NCBI GenBank assembly: GCA_003194525.1
Contig: NBIV01000221.1
Span: 1-64,000 of the forward strand
Reading direction: 5' to 3'
Length of the DNA: 64,000 nucleotides
Source: Gracilariopsis chorda
Lineage: Eukaryota > Rhodophyta > Florideophyceae > Gracilariales > Gracilariaceae
Positions 38,079 through 48,628 of this stretch are shown here, one piece after another. The position numbers and the translations under genes are program-made. The number at the start of each line of letters is the position of its first letter. Positions within the stretch are counted from its first letter, which is position 1. The notes under the pieces were generated by a model. It saw only the letters and a program-made list of their open reading frames with translations. It ran no database searches and was not told the DNA's origin.

Positions 38079-41000
38079 CTATTTCGTCGTAGAAGTAATA
38101 AGTCCAACGATCTCAGAAAAAGAAGGACGTGTAGACGGAACAGTACCCCAACACATTTGGATCAAGTTGACGTACGCGCGTTGGCAGTTCATAGGAATCG
38201 AAGGCCGAATGTCCTCTTGCACAACGCGTTCAGCGACTTGCCGCGCTTCCATACCTTGAAATGGAGGTACGCCCGATACCATCTCGCAAACGATTATGGC
38301 ATAGGAATAGACGTCAGATTTCTCAGAGTGAGGATTCCCGCGGATAATTTCTGGTGCCATGTATTGGTATGTACCAGATATTCCGCTGTCAAAGTTGTCG
38401 CTTGCGCTACGAGCAAGACCAAAGTCCCCAATTTTGATGTTGAAGCTGTTGTCAACGAAAATATTCAGGGACTTCAGATCTCTGTGTAGAATCCCAGCTT
38501 CATGAATATGACACATTCCCTCAGCCATCTGCAGGGAAATCTTACGTATAAGCGACCACGTCAGCTTGATCCTCTGCTTGTGTAAGATGTCGAACAACGT
38601 TCCCCTCTTCATAAACTCGGTCACAAAAATGAAGTTTGACTTCTCAAGACACGATGCAACACAAGCCATTATTCTTGGATGCGATAGGCTGCAAATGATC
38701 TTCACTTCGTTCGTCAGTTCCTCCCTTGCATCTTGAGATTGTAACCCAGCTTTTGAGAGTTTTTTGATCGCAACAGGTTCTCTATTGTACTCTCCTTTAT
38801 ACACTAAGATGTTTGTAGTCTCTGAAATCTTTTCCCCTAGGCGAAGCCTCTTCATGTTAAGAGCTCTCTTCTTATCAGGAACAAAATAATACGGATGTTT
38901 AGGTCTTTGCTCTTCCTCGGACGCCATAGGAGGAACTCCGGCAGTAGCAGGGTTTCTTGGGATTGGGAAGCCTTCTCCTGGTCCATGGTCCTCTATGCTG
39001 TAGGTCACGCTTTCGTAGGAATCGCAGTCGCCACCATCACTGTGATAGGGATTGTGTTTGTTAATCCGACTTTGGTTTCCCGCTTGGCCTAGAGAACCAT
39101 ATTGGGCATGGTCAGCTTCATCAAGGGAGTCACCATCATCATAGTAGTACGAAGCACCCTCGGACTTGCGGGTAGGGTGACTTTCTTGAGGGGCAGAATC
39201 CAGTTTCCTTCCGGACGCACCGAATTTCGATTGTGAAGTCGTTGGGCGCTGGCTGTAGTTCGCTTCTGTTTGCGAATTGGGTCCGTACCCTGAGCTTTCT
39301 GCTTGGTGTGCCATAGCCTGTTCTTCTTCTCGCTGACAAAGTGCGCACTGGCAGAACACTGGATGAGACTTCTTGGAACCCATTCCTTCGCTGACCACCA
39401 ATGCTCGACTTTGGTAACCGGAACGAGCAGCCCAAGCGGCGGTCATTGAACCCTGTCGCGGACCACTTGGTTGTTGATGTTTTTGATTCTGTCGCGCTTG
39501 GTAATCGTTGTATGCGCTATCGTCATCGTCATCATCATCGCGCTCATCATCTAGATCGGATAATCCTCCGTACTGAGTACCAACGACTTCTTCTGGAACC
39601 CCGAATGCTGAAGCAAGCGCCTGCGAGTTTGAGAGACCAGGCGGTGCTGCAGGAACATCGTTCATATCAGTGTTTCCAGTATCTGAAGGCTGACCATCTA
39701 GAGCAAGAAGATCTCCAAACAAAGTGGTTATCGCTTTGGAAGCCTCATCCGCCCCATGAACAACCAACGCTCCATCTTCAGCGCTGGGTTCTTTCTCTTT
39801 CTCTTCTTTTTCTTTCTGCTTCTGAGCTTTCTTTCTTTCTTTCTCCTCTCTCTTCCTTCTTTTCTCTTCCTTCCTTTCTTTTCTCTGCTGTATTGCCTCG
39901 TTTTGTTCTTGGGCTGCTTGGTTCACAAGTTCTTGTGCGAGAAGCCCTTTATCTTTTGCGACGCTAACAACATCAGGGGCAGATTCCGACGCAAAATGCT
40001 CTACCCACTCTTCCCCACCAGCCGACGGCACATGTTCGACAGCGAACACCAATTCACGAGATGCCTTGTATAGGCGAGCAATGCCCTCCTCCAACTTCCG
40101 TGCTCCAGCAACTGTATCCACCTCGTAAGCGAGTTCTTCGGCGACCTTAAAGGCTAAGCAGCATTCACTCACAAGCGCCCCAAGAGCCGTCTGCTTGACC
40201 TGAGCATCAGTATCTCTTGCTGCTGCGAAACGACACCCTAGCTCAGAAGCCATTTCAATAACATCAGCCATTCCTGAGATCACTTTGCGACGCCTTGTGG
40301 TCAGAACGTCTCGTCCTTCAGAACTAACTGCACCAGTCCTGTCCCATCTTCCTGTGAAACCGCCCGCTGCAAGTAGGTGGAACTTAGCTTTCCTTCTTAA
40401 AAAAGCAGAATAAAACGCAAGCTCGCCCCCAGCAAAACTGAACAAAGAAGGATGTTTTTGTTCTGAACTCGAGGATTCCACAGCTTCTCTGGTCCATGAT
40501 GTCTCGACCCAATCCATGAATTTGTCATTCTTTCTAACCGCTTCGAGAACACCTTCAGGACCATCAAGAATCAGGTTGTGAAGCATCGTCAGCAGTCGCA
40601 TTGCACACAGCGGATCTTTGCTAACGGGTTTCTTAAATAATGCTTTGAATACCATGTTCGACACAGTTCCAGCGTCAGCGTTCAAGTCATTGAGAAGAGC
40701 CGAAAAAGATGAAGCGATGTCCACACCCTTCACAAGATTGTCAACGTTACGTTCGGTTGCTTTTGAAATAGTCTCTGGTACTGAAGCCGATGATGTTTCT
40801 TCTTTGCTTGTATTGACGACTGGTGCGAGAGGCTCTGCTCCGGTAGCAAGTGCACGGTCACATAGTTGCATTGGATGTGGGTGAGAAAAAGCTAATGAGA
40901 TTAAGTCGGTGATGCGAGATGAATATGGCGAACCGTCAGGAATCTCAAGACTTTCTGGAGGTTGGACACCGAAGATGAGCTCGTAAACCAAGAGACCAAT

Positions 41001-41570
41001 GTCAAATGCATCATCATTTGGTGTGAGACCAGGATTATCACGCAATATCGCTGATCGATGCGCACCAAAACCAGCTAGACGAATACGACCTTCCTGGTCT
41101 ACAAGTAAGGAATCGTATGCAATGTGTGCGTGGGGTGATGGGATCACAGAAGCGGCCTTAGAGAGATCTGCAAGAATTGTAAGAAGCACCGGCTCAGATA
41201 GTGGTTGGCGCTTGGGAAGCAGCCCACGTGAACAGAATTCAGCGAGGAATATTACTGCGAACGGTGCTTCTCTGAAAACGAATACATCTTCGAGTTCGAT
41301 GACATGCTTTTCGGAATCTGCCAAACAGGACGCACGCCAGGCGGCGGCTTCGTCGACGAGCGCATCTACTTCTACCAAAGAAGCGAGGTTTTGACGTTTT
41401 GCAGCATAAAGCCGGGCTGATTTCTCATCGCGAACCAGCCATACCGTCGATGCAGGGTTAACGACTTCGGCAGTTTCTCTAGGAGCTAAACGTCTTTCAA
41501 AACGAAGAGTCCATGTACGACCAGAAGCACCCTCCAAAGTTTCCGATTCTCCACGGGCACCCCACGACAT
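38079..41570 (-). CDS. Pseudokinase - ANTH-like - coiled coil - TKL protein kinase
   Basis: 1163 aa, single exon, ATG 41570. Region 1 (about 20-240): a kinase-like fold of NAK/AAK1 flavour, with AAKRQ (Lys58) but HIAYDSLLVD in place of HRD-x-K-x-x-N and AGFG in place of DFG, so probably inactive. Region 2 (about 290-430): helical, with KDPLCAMRLLTMLHNLILDG resembling the ANTH/ENTH phosphoinositide-binding fold. Region 3: a Lys/Glu coiled coil (KERKEEKRRKREEKERKKAQ), then a disordered acidic part with a Cys set (CQCALCQ). Region 4 (about 905-1163): a complete kinase, EPVAIKKL, ILHRDLKSLNIF, IGDFGLA, YMAPEI and SDVYSYAIIVCEM, TKL/Raf-like. This suggests a kinase targeted to clathrin-coat membranes. 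Substrates are unknown. I know no such fusion. Confidence 0.8.
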   Translation of the reverse strand: MSWGARGESETLEGASGRTWTLRFERRLAPRETAEVVNPASTVWLVRDEKSARLYAAKRQNLASLVEVDALVDEAAAWRASCLADSEKHVIELEDVFVFREAPFAVIFLAEFCSRGLLPKRQPLSEPVLLTILADLSKAASVIPSPHAHIAYDSLLVDQEGRIRLAGFGAHRSAILRDNPGLTPNDDAFDIGLLVYELIFGVQPPESLEIPDGSPYSSRITDLISLAFSHPHPMQLCDRALATGAEPLAPVVNTSKEETSSASVPETISKATERNVDNLVKGVDIASSFSALLNDLNADAGTVSNMVFKALFKKPVSKDPLCAMRLLTMLHNLILDGPEGVLEAVRKNDKFMDWVETSWTREAVESSSSEQKHPSLFSFAGGELAFYSAFLRRKAKFHLLAAGGFTGRWDRTGAVSSEGRDVLTTRRRKVISGMADVIEMASELGCRFAAARDTDAQVKQTALGALVSECCLAFKVAEELAYEVDTVAGARKLEEGIARLYKASRELVFAVEHVPSAGGEEWVEHFASESAPDVVSVAKDKGLLAQELVNQAAQEQNEAIQQRKERKEEKRRKREEKERKKAQKQKEKEEKEKEPSAEDGALVVHGADEASKAITTLFGDLLALDGQPSDTGNTDMNDVPAAPPGLSNSQALASAFGVPEEVVGTQYGGLSDLDDERDDDDDDDSAYNDYQARQNQKHQQPSGPRQGSMTAAWAARSGYQSRALVVSEGMGSKKSHPVFCQCALCQREEEQAMAHQAESSGYGPNSQTEANYSQRPTTSQSKFGASGRKLDSAPQESHPTRKSEGASYYYDDGDSLDEADHAQYGSLGQAGNQSRINKHNPYHSDGGDCDSYESVTYSIEDHGPGEGFPIPRNPATAGVPPMASEEEQRPKHPYYFVPDKKRALNMKRLRLGEKISETTNILVYKGEYNREPVAIKKLSKAGLQSQDAREELTNEVKIICSLSHPRIMACVASCLEKSNFIFVTEFMKRGTLFDILHKQRIKLTWSLIRKISLQMAEGMCHIHEAGILHRDLKSLNIFVDNSFNIKIGDFGLARSASDNFDSGISGTYQYMAPEIIRGNPHSEKSDVYSYAIIVCEMVSGVPPFQGMEARQVAERVVQEDIRPSIPMNCQRAYVNLIQMCWGTVPSTRPSFSEIVGLITSTTK

Positions 41571-43001
41571 TGAATAGAAATTGCGAATAAGCAGTTCGTC
41601 TGAAAGGAACGCTGGAGTTCAGTGTTTTCAATAAAGACGGCTGAGATAGAAAGCGGATTCCTCAGGCAACCGTGTCCGGGGTGGGAAGTGGGCACCGACA
41701 GAGCTGATGGAATCCCTCCAGTGGTGTGCATTTGCAACATATGTACGTCTGTACTACAGTACAAACTCTGTAGTGCACAAGGTGCAAAGAAGGCTAAAGC
41801 GTTCGAGTGCTACCCTCTTAACCCTTTGGGGCTAATAAGGCTACCAGGAAGGAACGACTACAAAATAAGCACTTTAACTTAAAGTATTTCTTCGAACGCC
41901 GATGGGATGTGACTTCAAAAAGCTTTGGACCATTGCTGCGTTTGTAATGTGATCTGTTATCAAAGAAGTCGCTCCCTAAGAGGGATAAAACGGTTAGAAC
42001 CCTCTTGTACAACAAATAGAGTGCTGCCGCTCCAACCCTCTTACCCTTTTAGAAGGGCAAAGAATAGAAAGAAAGCCTAGGCTAAAAGTTAGACGGGTAG
42101 CCTTCCAAAACTGGTACCAAAAAGTACGACGTCTAAAGCAGATAGCGTTCATATCTTCCCTGCCCATCGGAATGAGTAACACATGGGTTTCCAAGGGTGG
42201 TGTGGGCGGACGTCGCTTGAACTCAAGTCTTGAACGCAACTTTGAAGCTAATTGCTAACTCCAGATCTCGACAACCTTTGGAGCTGAGCCTTTCAGCAAG
42301 ATGTAGGATAACGTTACTGCTAACAGTCGCCCCTTTAACCCTCTACTTTTCACAGAGAGCGTGTTGCAGCCGCCAGCATTCAGGACGCTCAGGCTCGCTT
42401 TCTTTCTCGTTGTGTACGATTGAACGTGCCTGCCAAGACTCGCAACCTGAAAGAATATTTTGCGGATGTACTACCATGACACGCCGAGGCCTTTTAGCAT
42501 CTTTTCTGTTTGACGCAGCCTATGCCTTTAAATTTCGGGAGACAATAGTCGTGAACATTCAGAGGGGCTTCCTTCTAACATTGCCTTAGTCCCAGCTAAT
42601 TTTTCTTGTAATGTGATATAAACGTCTACGTGATGAGGAGTACCTTCGGTATTTCCTAACGTGCAAAGTCCAATGAGCCTTTAATACGGTGTGTGTGTGT
42701 GTGTGTGTGTGTGTGTTTATATGAGCTCGCGTCTCTAATTCCAAGACTACGGTAGGGGTTATGGGTTATATTGAGAAGAACCCCTCTCTCTCTATATAAA
42801 CCAACAGCTTTTCTGGCCATGTCCTTACTATTGATTCGGCGTCAGAGCCTTGCCTCTCTCGGAGAGGTTTAATACGGTGTGTTCTACAGCCGTCAGCACC
42901 GTTCATAGTGTTCATAGTCCATGTTTTGTGAAGAAGAGAATCTGTTCTTGATATTGCCTGAGTCAACACATGGACAGAAGGTCCAATCACAAACGCGACA
43001 T
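41571..43001. other. Intergenic region with (GT)n
   Basis: Holds a GT microsatellite at about 42689-42716, and the 15-base word TTTAATACGGTGTGT twice (about 42680 and 42868). CCCTTTAACCCT-type words occur near 41817, 42040 and 42335. No gene is supported. Confidence 0.55.
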
Positions 43002-44344
43002 TCACCTGTTCGCGCGCAAGGATCCGAATTCCCTCCCGAATGAATCTGTTGCATCGAGCAAAGCTGCCTCAATCCCAGGCTCAAATGTCGAGTGGCCCGC
43101 ATTCTCGACGATGACCACGTCAACACAGTCGGGGGACATCATCTGTGCAAGGTCGTGAGAACTTTTCCTGGGGCAAACGAAATCCCAGCGGCCTTGCACA
43201 ATGCATGTCTTGATGTGCTTGATTTTCCTCATCTGAGACTCTTTAAGAAGGTAACCATCTTCTTTTAAGAACACTTTATTAAAAAAGTAATGAGCTTCAA
43301 TCCGGGCAAATGCCAGGTTCTCTTCGTCGCCGTTATCACTCTTCACTTCTTCTCCATCATCAGCCGTCTGATCATCGTTCCTCTCTGGCCGTGGAAAGGT
43401 TGAAAGAGTTCGCTCCCAGTTGCTCCATGAATTGGCCGCCAAACGACGCTCCTCACTGTTGTTCTCCTGAGCTAATAAGTTGTAATAAGCCTCAATCATG
43501 TCATCCGAATCTCTCACTTCTTCTGGCAAACCAGCGATATACGCCTCGTGTGCTTCCGGAAATAACATCGCGGCTCCGTTCCTTCCATACAGCCACTCAA
43601 TCTCGCTTTCACGAGCTAAGAAGATGCCTCTGAGAATCATTCCAATTACACGATTGGGATGCTCTTGTGCGTACGCGACCGCCAACGTTGACCCCCAGCT
43701 GCCTCCAAAAAGCACCCATCTATCGATTCCAGCAGCTTCTCTAACTCGCTCCATATCGTCCATTAAATCCCATGTTGTGTTCTCCTCAAGACAAGCAAAC
43801 GGCTGCGACTTGCCGCATCCTCTTTGGTCGAATAGAACAATCTTATACACTGCACTTATCGTCAGATTTGTGTGCATTGAATGGTGTCCCTGACGCGTTC
43901 TACGTATGATTAACTGACGATGAAATACAGTCAAACGGTTTAAAAACAATCATCTCACTTACCTACAGGATCAAAAAAACTTCTGTGTGCGGGAGACGTA
44001 CCACCCCCAGGTCCACCGTGGATGAAGCATATGGGGAGTCCTTCTGGATTCCCTGAAATCTCGTAGTAAACTCTGTGTAGCCTGGACACTTCCAAATAGC
44101 CCTCACGATATGGCTCAATCGGAGGATACGGAAACGGGTATGAGGTGAGCTGTGAATTCTTGCAATCGTTGCTAACCCCTCTCGTGCTCGTCATTCTCGA
44201 AAAGTATCTTTGGTGCCTATTCACTTTCGACTGTTTTCGGAAGAGGATCTGTTCTCTAATCCCACTCTTAAAGAGAGGATATATCCGCCTAAGACGAATT
44301 AAATGAAAGGGCAGACTTGTTGCACTGGACACAAAAGCAGACAT
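43002..44344 (-). CDS. Proline iminopeptidase (alpha/beta hydrolase, S33), two exons
   Basis: The model is complement(join(43002..43849,43963..44344)), 409 aa. The 113-nt phase-1 intron is GTAAGTGAG ... GTGCAG. The join restores FFDPVVYKIVLFDQRGCGKS, the standard family sequence. Motifs: oxyanion HGGPGGGTSP, nucleophile elbow GGSWGS, acid in QGRWDFVCP and the catalytic His in ENAGHSTFEPGI. Bacterial and plant homologues (about 320-380 aa) release N-terminal proline from peptides. The first about 55 residues are extra and Arg/Ser-rich with few acids, suggesting an organelle presequence; a Met at MTSTRGVSN would give a cytosolic form. An acidic insert (RNDDQTADDGEEVKSDNGDE) sits in the lid region. 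Confidence 0.92.
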
Positions 44345-45481
44345 GGGTTCCAAAATCGACCTTACATCCTTGGTGCACTACCTTCGTACTACGAGACACT
44401 TCGTGGAACCGCGAAAGTAGAAATTTTCGTCGCACAGTAGCCCTTTGCACTTCAGAATCTGTGTAAAAACTCAAAATTGCTCTGAAACCCTGGCGATTTG
44501 CCTCACCAGGCCTCCTTCGACACCTCACCAAGTTTCCTATTTCTGAAACGAATGAGCCCATATCTCTTGGTACCAACGGTACTTATCCACTTCACCTCAC
44601 CACCCTCTGAGCGATGAATCGAAGCAAGAAATATCAAGCTACTAAATTGTGAACAACCTGTACAGCTTCCCCAAGCGGAATGCTTTCCGCAACGAAACCT
44701 AATATATCTGTTACTCATGCCATGACGATTGTTCTCAGCTCGAGCCATTAGTGCTCTCCAAGTCGGCACCCAATTACATAGCTATGCCTTCTGATTGACG
44801 AGCTTAACTACACGGTTATATATCAAGGACCCACAGTAAAGAAGAAGAAGAAAAGAAGAACGGATATCGATGAACGACTACGTGAAGCCTTTTTAATAGC
44901 TTTTCGCGCAGTGACTAGCAGGCATGAAAGCAATCTGATGGGGAGGGGATTGCTTCTCCACAGAGCAATTCCAATCCCAATTGTAATCATTTCTATCTTT
45001 TGCAATCGGATTGCGGTCGCTTTACTTAGAAAGTAACCCGATTGTAATCCCTATTCTCGAATGCAGCCTTGAGTGCAATCATGATCTTTATCCGGATGTG
45101 CCTTCTTTCTGAAGACTACACACAGCTTGCTGCACCAATTCCACGTCCCAAAACACCTTGCTAACATGCATAAATACTATAGCTTCAAGTAATAACAATT
45201 GCGGTGTCGTTCGCATGCGATCATCAGTAAGAATCCTTTCCGCAACACATCAAAGTCGCTCTATTCCGACCACAGGTGCAAGAATAAAGCCGCAGTTCAT
45301 ATACCCATCTTCTATTATAATATACGATGTTTCCATTGGTTGAGAAAGATTGTCTCTCTCTCTTTTTATGGAAACGCGTACGTTGATTCCGCGCACGCTT
45401 GGGTTTGCTAAAGACCCAACAACCTATAACTCCTCTATACTGCAGCCCCTAACTACTAATCAGTAGCTGTACTGCAGAACA
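44345..45481. other. Intergenic region
   Basis: No gene is supported. TACCAACGGTAC occurs near 44571. AT-rich repeats of GATTGCAATC/GATTGTAATC type near 44930-45080 also occur at 46650-46705, so they are likely remnants of one repeat family. Confidence 0.5.
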
Positions 45482-45988
45482 GTCCGGAACGAATGCGTCG
45501 ACACTCTTGCAAGACGTGGATTTTGTTCGCCGTTGCAAAACCAAGAACGAGTTCCAATCGATATGCTGGACGCTAGAGCGGCACTGTCTTTGTCTATTAG
45601 AGGAAAACGACTCCTTCAGCGCTGTCCCGCGTTTGTTACAGACGAGAAGGATGCGCGAAAGGCTGAAGTAATCCTCGCACAATTCTACACCAAACACGTC
45701 TCTACCTTGCATCCAGTGGCGACATTTCCTGAAAAGAGAACACGGTGCGCCTCTGGAACGAATGTGAAGAAAGACTGCGAACATGTCGTTTTTCGATGCC
45801 CGCTGACAAATGCAGCCCGTAGATAGTCGTTAGCTGGTCTCCCAAAGAAGTGTAAGGAAAGTATACAACAGTTAATTCGACATGAACCACAGAGGTTCCT
45901 GGCCTTCCAGAAGAGAAAGCTTTTACTGAAAGCTCTCCTTCAGCTTAGTAATAGAAAGCTGTTAACCACAATAAGGAAGAAGAAGTAG
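45482..45988 (+). pseudogene. Non-LTR retrotransposon relic (RNase H end and RT zinc-binding region)
   Basis: One frame reads from about 45482 to a stop at 45986 with a single in-frame TAG at 45824-45826. It starts NECVDTLARRG, matching the NE-x-AD-x-LA-x-x-G end of retroelement RNase H. About 90 residues later it has CEHVVFRCPL, which resembles the zinc-binding E/D-HVL-x-x-CP motif found after LINE reverse transcriptases. The part after the TAG is Lys/Gln-rich. No reverse transcriptase palm is seen to the left, so this is a 5'-truncated dead copy, as is usual for LINE insertions. Based on short motifs only. Confidence 0.45.
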
Positions 45989-47551
45989 TAGCTGTACTAC
46001 ACTCACTGAGCTATGAGAAGAAAATGTCAGATTTCTTAGGTGTTTCGACCGCAGGGCGTTTCGCTACCGACGCTTTTCGCCTTCGTCCTCCCATTAATCT
46101 CTTCATTCATCCTCCAGATACCGCCGGCAGAGCGGCACACCACGACAAGGCGCTCCCGCATGTACCACGTTGGTCACACAAGAAACCATGAGCAGCGTCC
46201 TTACGACCTAACCATCATATCATCGGCGAGATCAGGTGCAAGAACCAGTCTGTAGCCTTTCACCGTCATCCAAACCCAGTGTAGTTCCTACGAGAAACCC
46301 CCCGGAAACCCCCCATCCAATGGCCCGTAGGAGCGCTTCCTTCAGAAGCAAAAATTCAGGATCTTACTCCGATAACTGGCTCGTGACCTACTGCGTGCAT
46401 GCAGCTAGATGGGGGTATTTTAACGACGTGCCGCCCAGGTCCGCGAGGGTGATCGGTAAGTTGACCGATCGCTTGGACGAGTTTAACGACCTCCCGGGTC
46501 AGAAAGAATGTAACGATCAATTTCGACGAGTAAAGATTACTAGGTGTTTTTCTAGCTCGGCAAGGATTGATAGTACGATGTTCTCAAGGTCAACTTGTCC
46601 GCGTTTCAGTTATAATTTGAGGGAAAGATTGCTGTGACAACAGCAGTCGGATTGCAATCTGAATGAAGTCATGCAATCGCCGATAGCAATCTATGGATTG
46701 TAATCATTGCGTTACGAGCCTGTATGAAGACACACTTACCGAAGTTGACACCTTTTCGAGGAAGTACGACTCCAACTAGAAAGTGGGAGTGCATCGGTGA
46801 GATGGATGTAGCGAGCTCTCACTTGCGGCCGAGGTTACGAGTTTGGAAGCAAAAAATCGGGGCGCGGCGAGCTCTCACAACATCTCTATCCTAGCTAGCG
46901 CCCACAGAAATAGAGTAGGTAAACCTTAGGATACGACTTCAAACTTTTAAAATTTCCTGCACACGATTACGATGACAAGCGGAACAGGGTGTGTTCATTT
47001 GGGGTCACAGCTTGGGTCTTCCATACCCTTTCTTGTGGAAAACACAGCTATCCGTGGATGAAACTTATGTAGTAGCACTGCTAGCTGCTACCCTCGTATT
47101 GCTGTTGGCGACTTCGTAATTGCTGGAGATTTCCTCCTTTTCAAGGTTCTTTTTCTTTAGATCATTAACCACTACGAATACCAAGGGTAGACTGCTACCG
47201 TTGGTATATAAGGGTGGCAGGAGTCTTGGGGGTATTGGGGTAAAAGGCCAACCGTCACAGCCCTTCATCACCTGGTACAAGTCTGACGACTGGAGTGCGA
47301 AGGATTAGCCTTTGTCTTCCGGTACGAAACGCTGTTTAGAATCAGAGTGAATATTCTTTTCAAGGAATTCTTGTTTCTTATCAGAAGATGCATTCCTTGG
47401 AAGGATGCACCTCCTGAAAAGAAGCACGTTTACAAAACCAAGCATTTGTGTTGTGTGCTTAAAGCGGCACAAAGAAAAAAAGATACCAAACCTTGCGCAG
47501 TTCATGCCACTGTAATCTGTCTTACAAAGTACAACCCGGACTTTACGATTC
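45989..47551. other. Intergenic region, possibly more transposon debris
   Basis: A 54-codon frame at 46024 (MSDFLGVSTAGRFATDAFRL) and a 133-codon frame at 46236-46637 look somewhat coding but match nothing I know. They may belong to the adjacent relic. A TACCGTTGGTATAT word lies near 47197. Confidence 0.45.
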
Positions 47552-48628
47552 TCATACTCTGTTGTCGTCAGAGGTCAACTCTGTCGGGATGCGCTCCTCT
47601 AAAGTTTTATGCCTTTGAACTCCATATACTAGGACGCCGCCCTGAACGATAATAAATCCAGCGTAGGTTAAGAATGATAGCCTGTCCCTGAATATCACAC
47701 CACCGGCAAAGACGGTCAACACTTCCTTCAGCACGAAACCAGCCGACACTGTCAGAGATGAGGTAAGTCTCACTAATTCGTACTCAGACCACAACAGGAC
47801 GTAGACTGAGACACCAATAGTAATCAAAACTACTAGTAGTTTAACACCTTCCTCAAACGAAGCTCCATGAACCCAGGCAAATACGCTTGTCCCTTCAAGA
47901 AATAGAGCAAAGGGCAGCACCCAGAAGCAGGTGAATGGTGACACGAGCTTCACGGTTTCAACAGCTGACAGGCCCCTAGAGAGTGGTCGAAGCATGAGCA
48001 GAGCCTTGATCCTTTCATTCAGAATGGGTTCACCTTTGATAAAAATTTGCGTTAACATCCACCGGAATCCGGAGAACACGGCGGAAAGCATTTGTGCAAG
48101 CAGTCCTGCCTGAAAAAAACGGGATGGCACAGGACTAGCGTCCTCGCCTTGGCCGGCAACTACAAGGCTAAGACCTACTACCATAGCCAAAAGTGATAAT
48201 ACTGTGCCGAAGTGCAGGCTATGCATCTTGAGAGCTAATCCCCACCCAAGAACAAAGAACGGAGCCATTCCTTTCAAAACGGTTGAGAATGATACGGTCA
48301 GAAGGTTCAGAGCGATATTAGACAACCCAATTTCTACTGCCGTTGCAGCCCCGATGACTGAGGCGATTTGGACTACGTTGCTATTTACATCATGATCACG
48401 GGTGCCATCCGATACAATTGCTGCAAGAAGAGAAGCTACCACGTTGTTCGTTGCAGTGAGAGTGAGACCAAACGGAAATCGAGGAAGGCGCAGGGCGGCT
48501 CCAGAAAACAAGGCTTTCGTGGTAAGTACAGCGAGTGAAGAAGAGCCAAACCAACACGTGACTAAGAGAATAATCCATAGATTTCTGTTGACGCGCGCGA
48601 AATGGGTGTAACGATTTTCTGAGATCAT
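47552..48628 (-). CDS. SLC35C2-like transporter
   Basis: 358 aa, single exon, ATG 48628, about ten hydrophobic segments. Signature words: EIGLSNIALNLLTVSFSTVL, KGMAPFFVLGWGL, FSGFRWMLTQIF, LLMLRPLS, YELVRLTSSLTVSAGFVLKE and the C-terminal IVQGGVLVYG. The GLSN ... TVS ... K, RW-x-LTQ and RTSSLTLS-x-x-G-x-x-KE order is that of SLC35C2 and yeast Ymd8. These are Golgi TPT-family proteins linked to fucosylation in animals. Substrate is not settled in the family. An insert of about 20 residues (LSRGLSAVETVK) separates the usual LQP from the next helix. It is unrelated at close range to the gene at 5587. Confidence 0.8.
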   Translation of the reverse strand: MISENRYTHFARVNRNLWIILLVTCWFGSSSLAVLTTKALFSGAALRLPRFPFGLTLTATNNVVASLLAAIVSDGTRDHDVNSNVVQIASVIGAATAVEIGLSNIALNLLTVSFSTVLKGMAPFFVLGWGLALKMHSLHFGTVLSLLAMVVGLSLVVAGQGEDASPVPSRFFQAGLLAQMLSAVFSGFRWMLTQIFIKGEPILNERIKALLMLRPLSRGLSAVETVKLVSPFTCFWVLPFALFLEGTSVFAWVHGASFEEGVKLLVVLITIGVSVYVLLWSEYELVRLTSSLTVSAGFVLKEVLTVFAGGVIFRDRLSFLTYAGFIIVQGGVLVYGVQRHKTLEERIPTELTSDDNRV

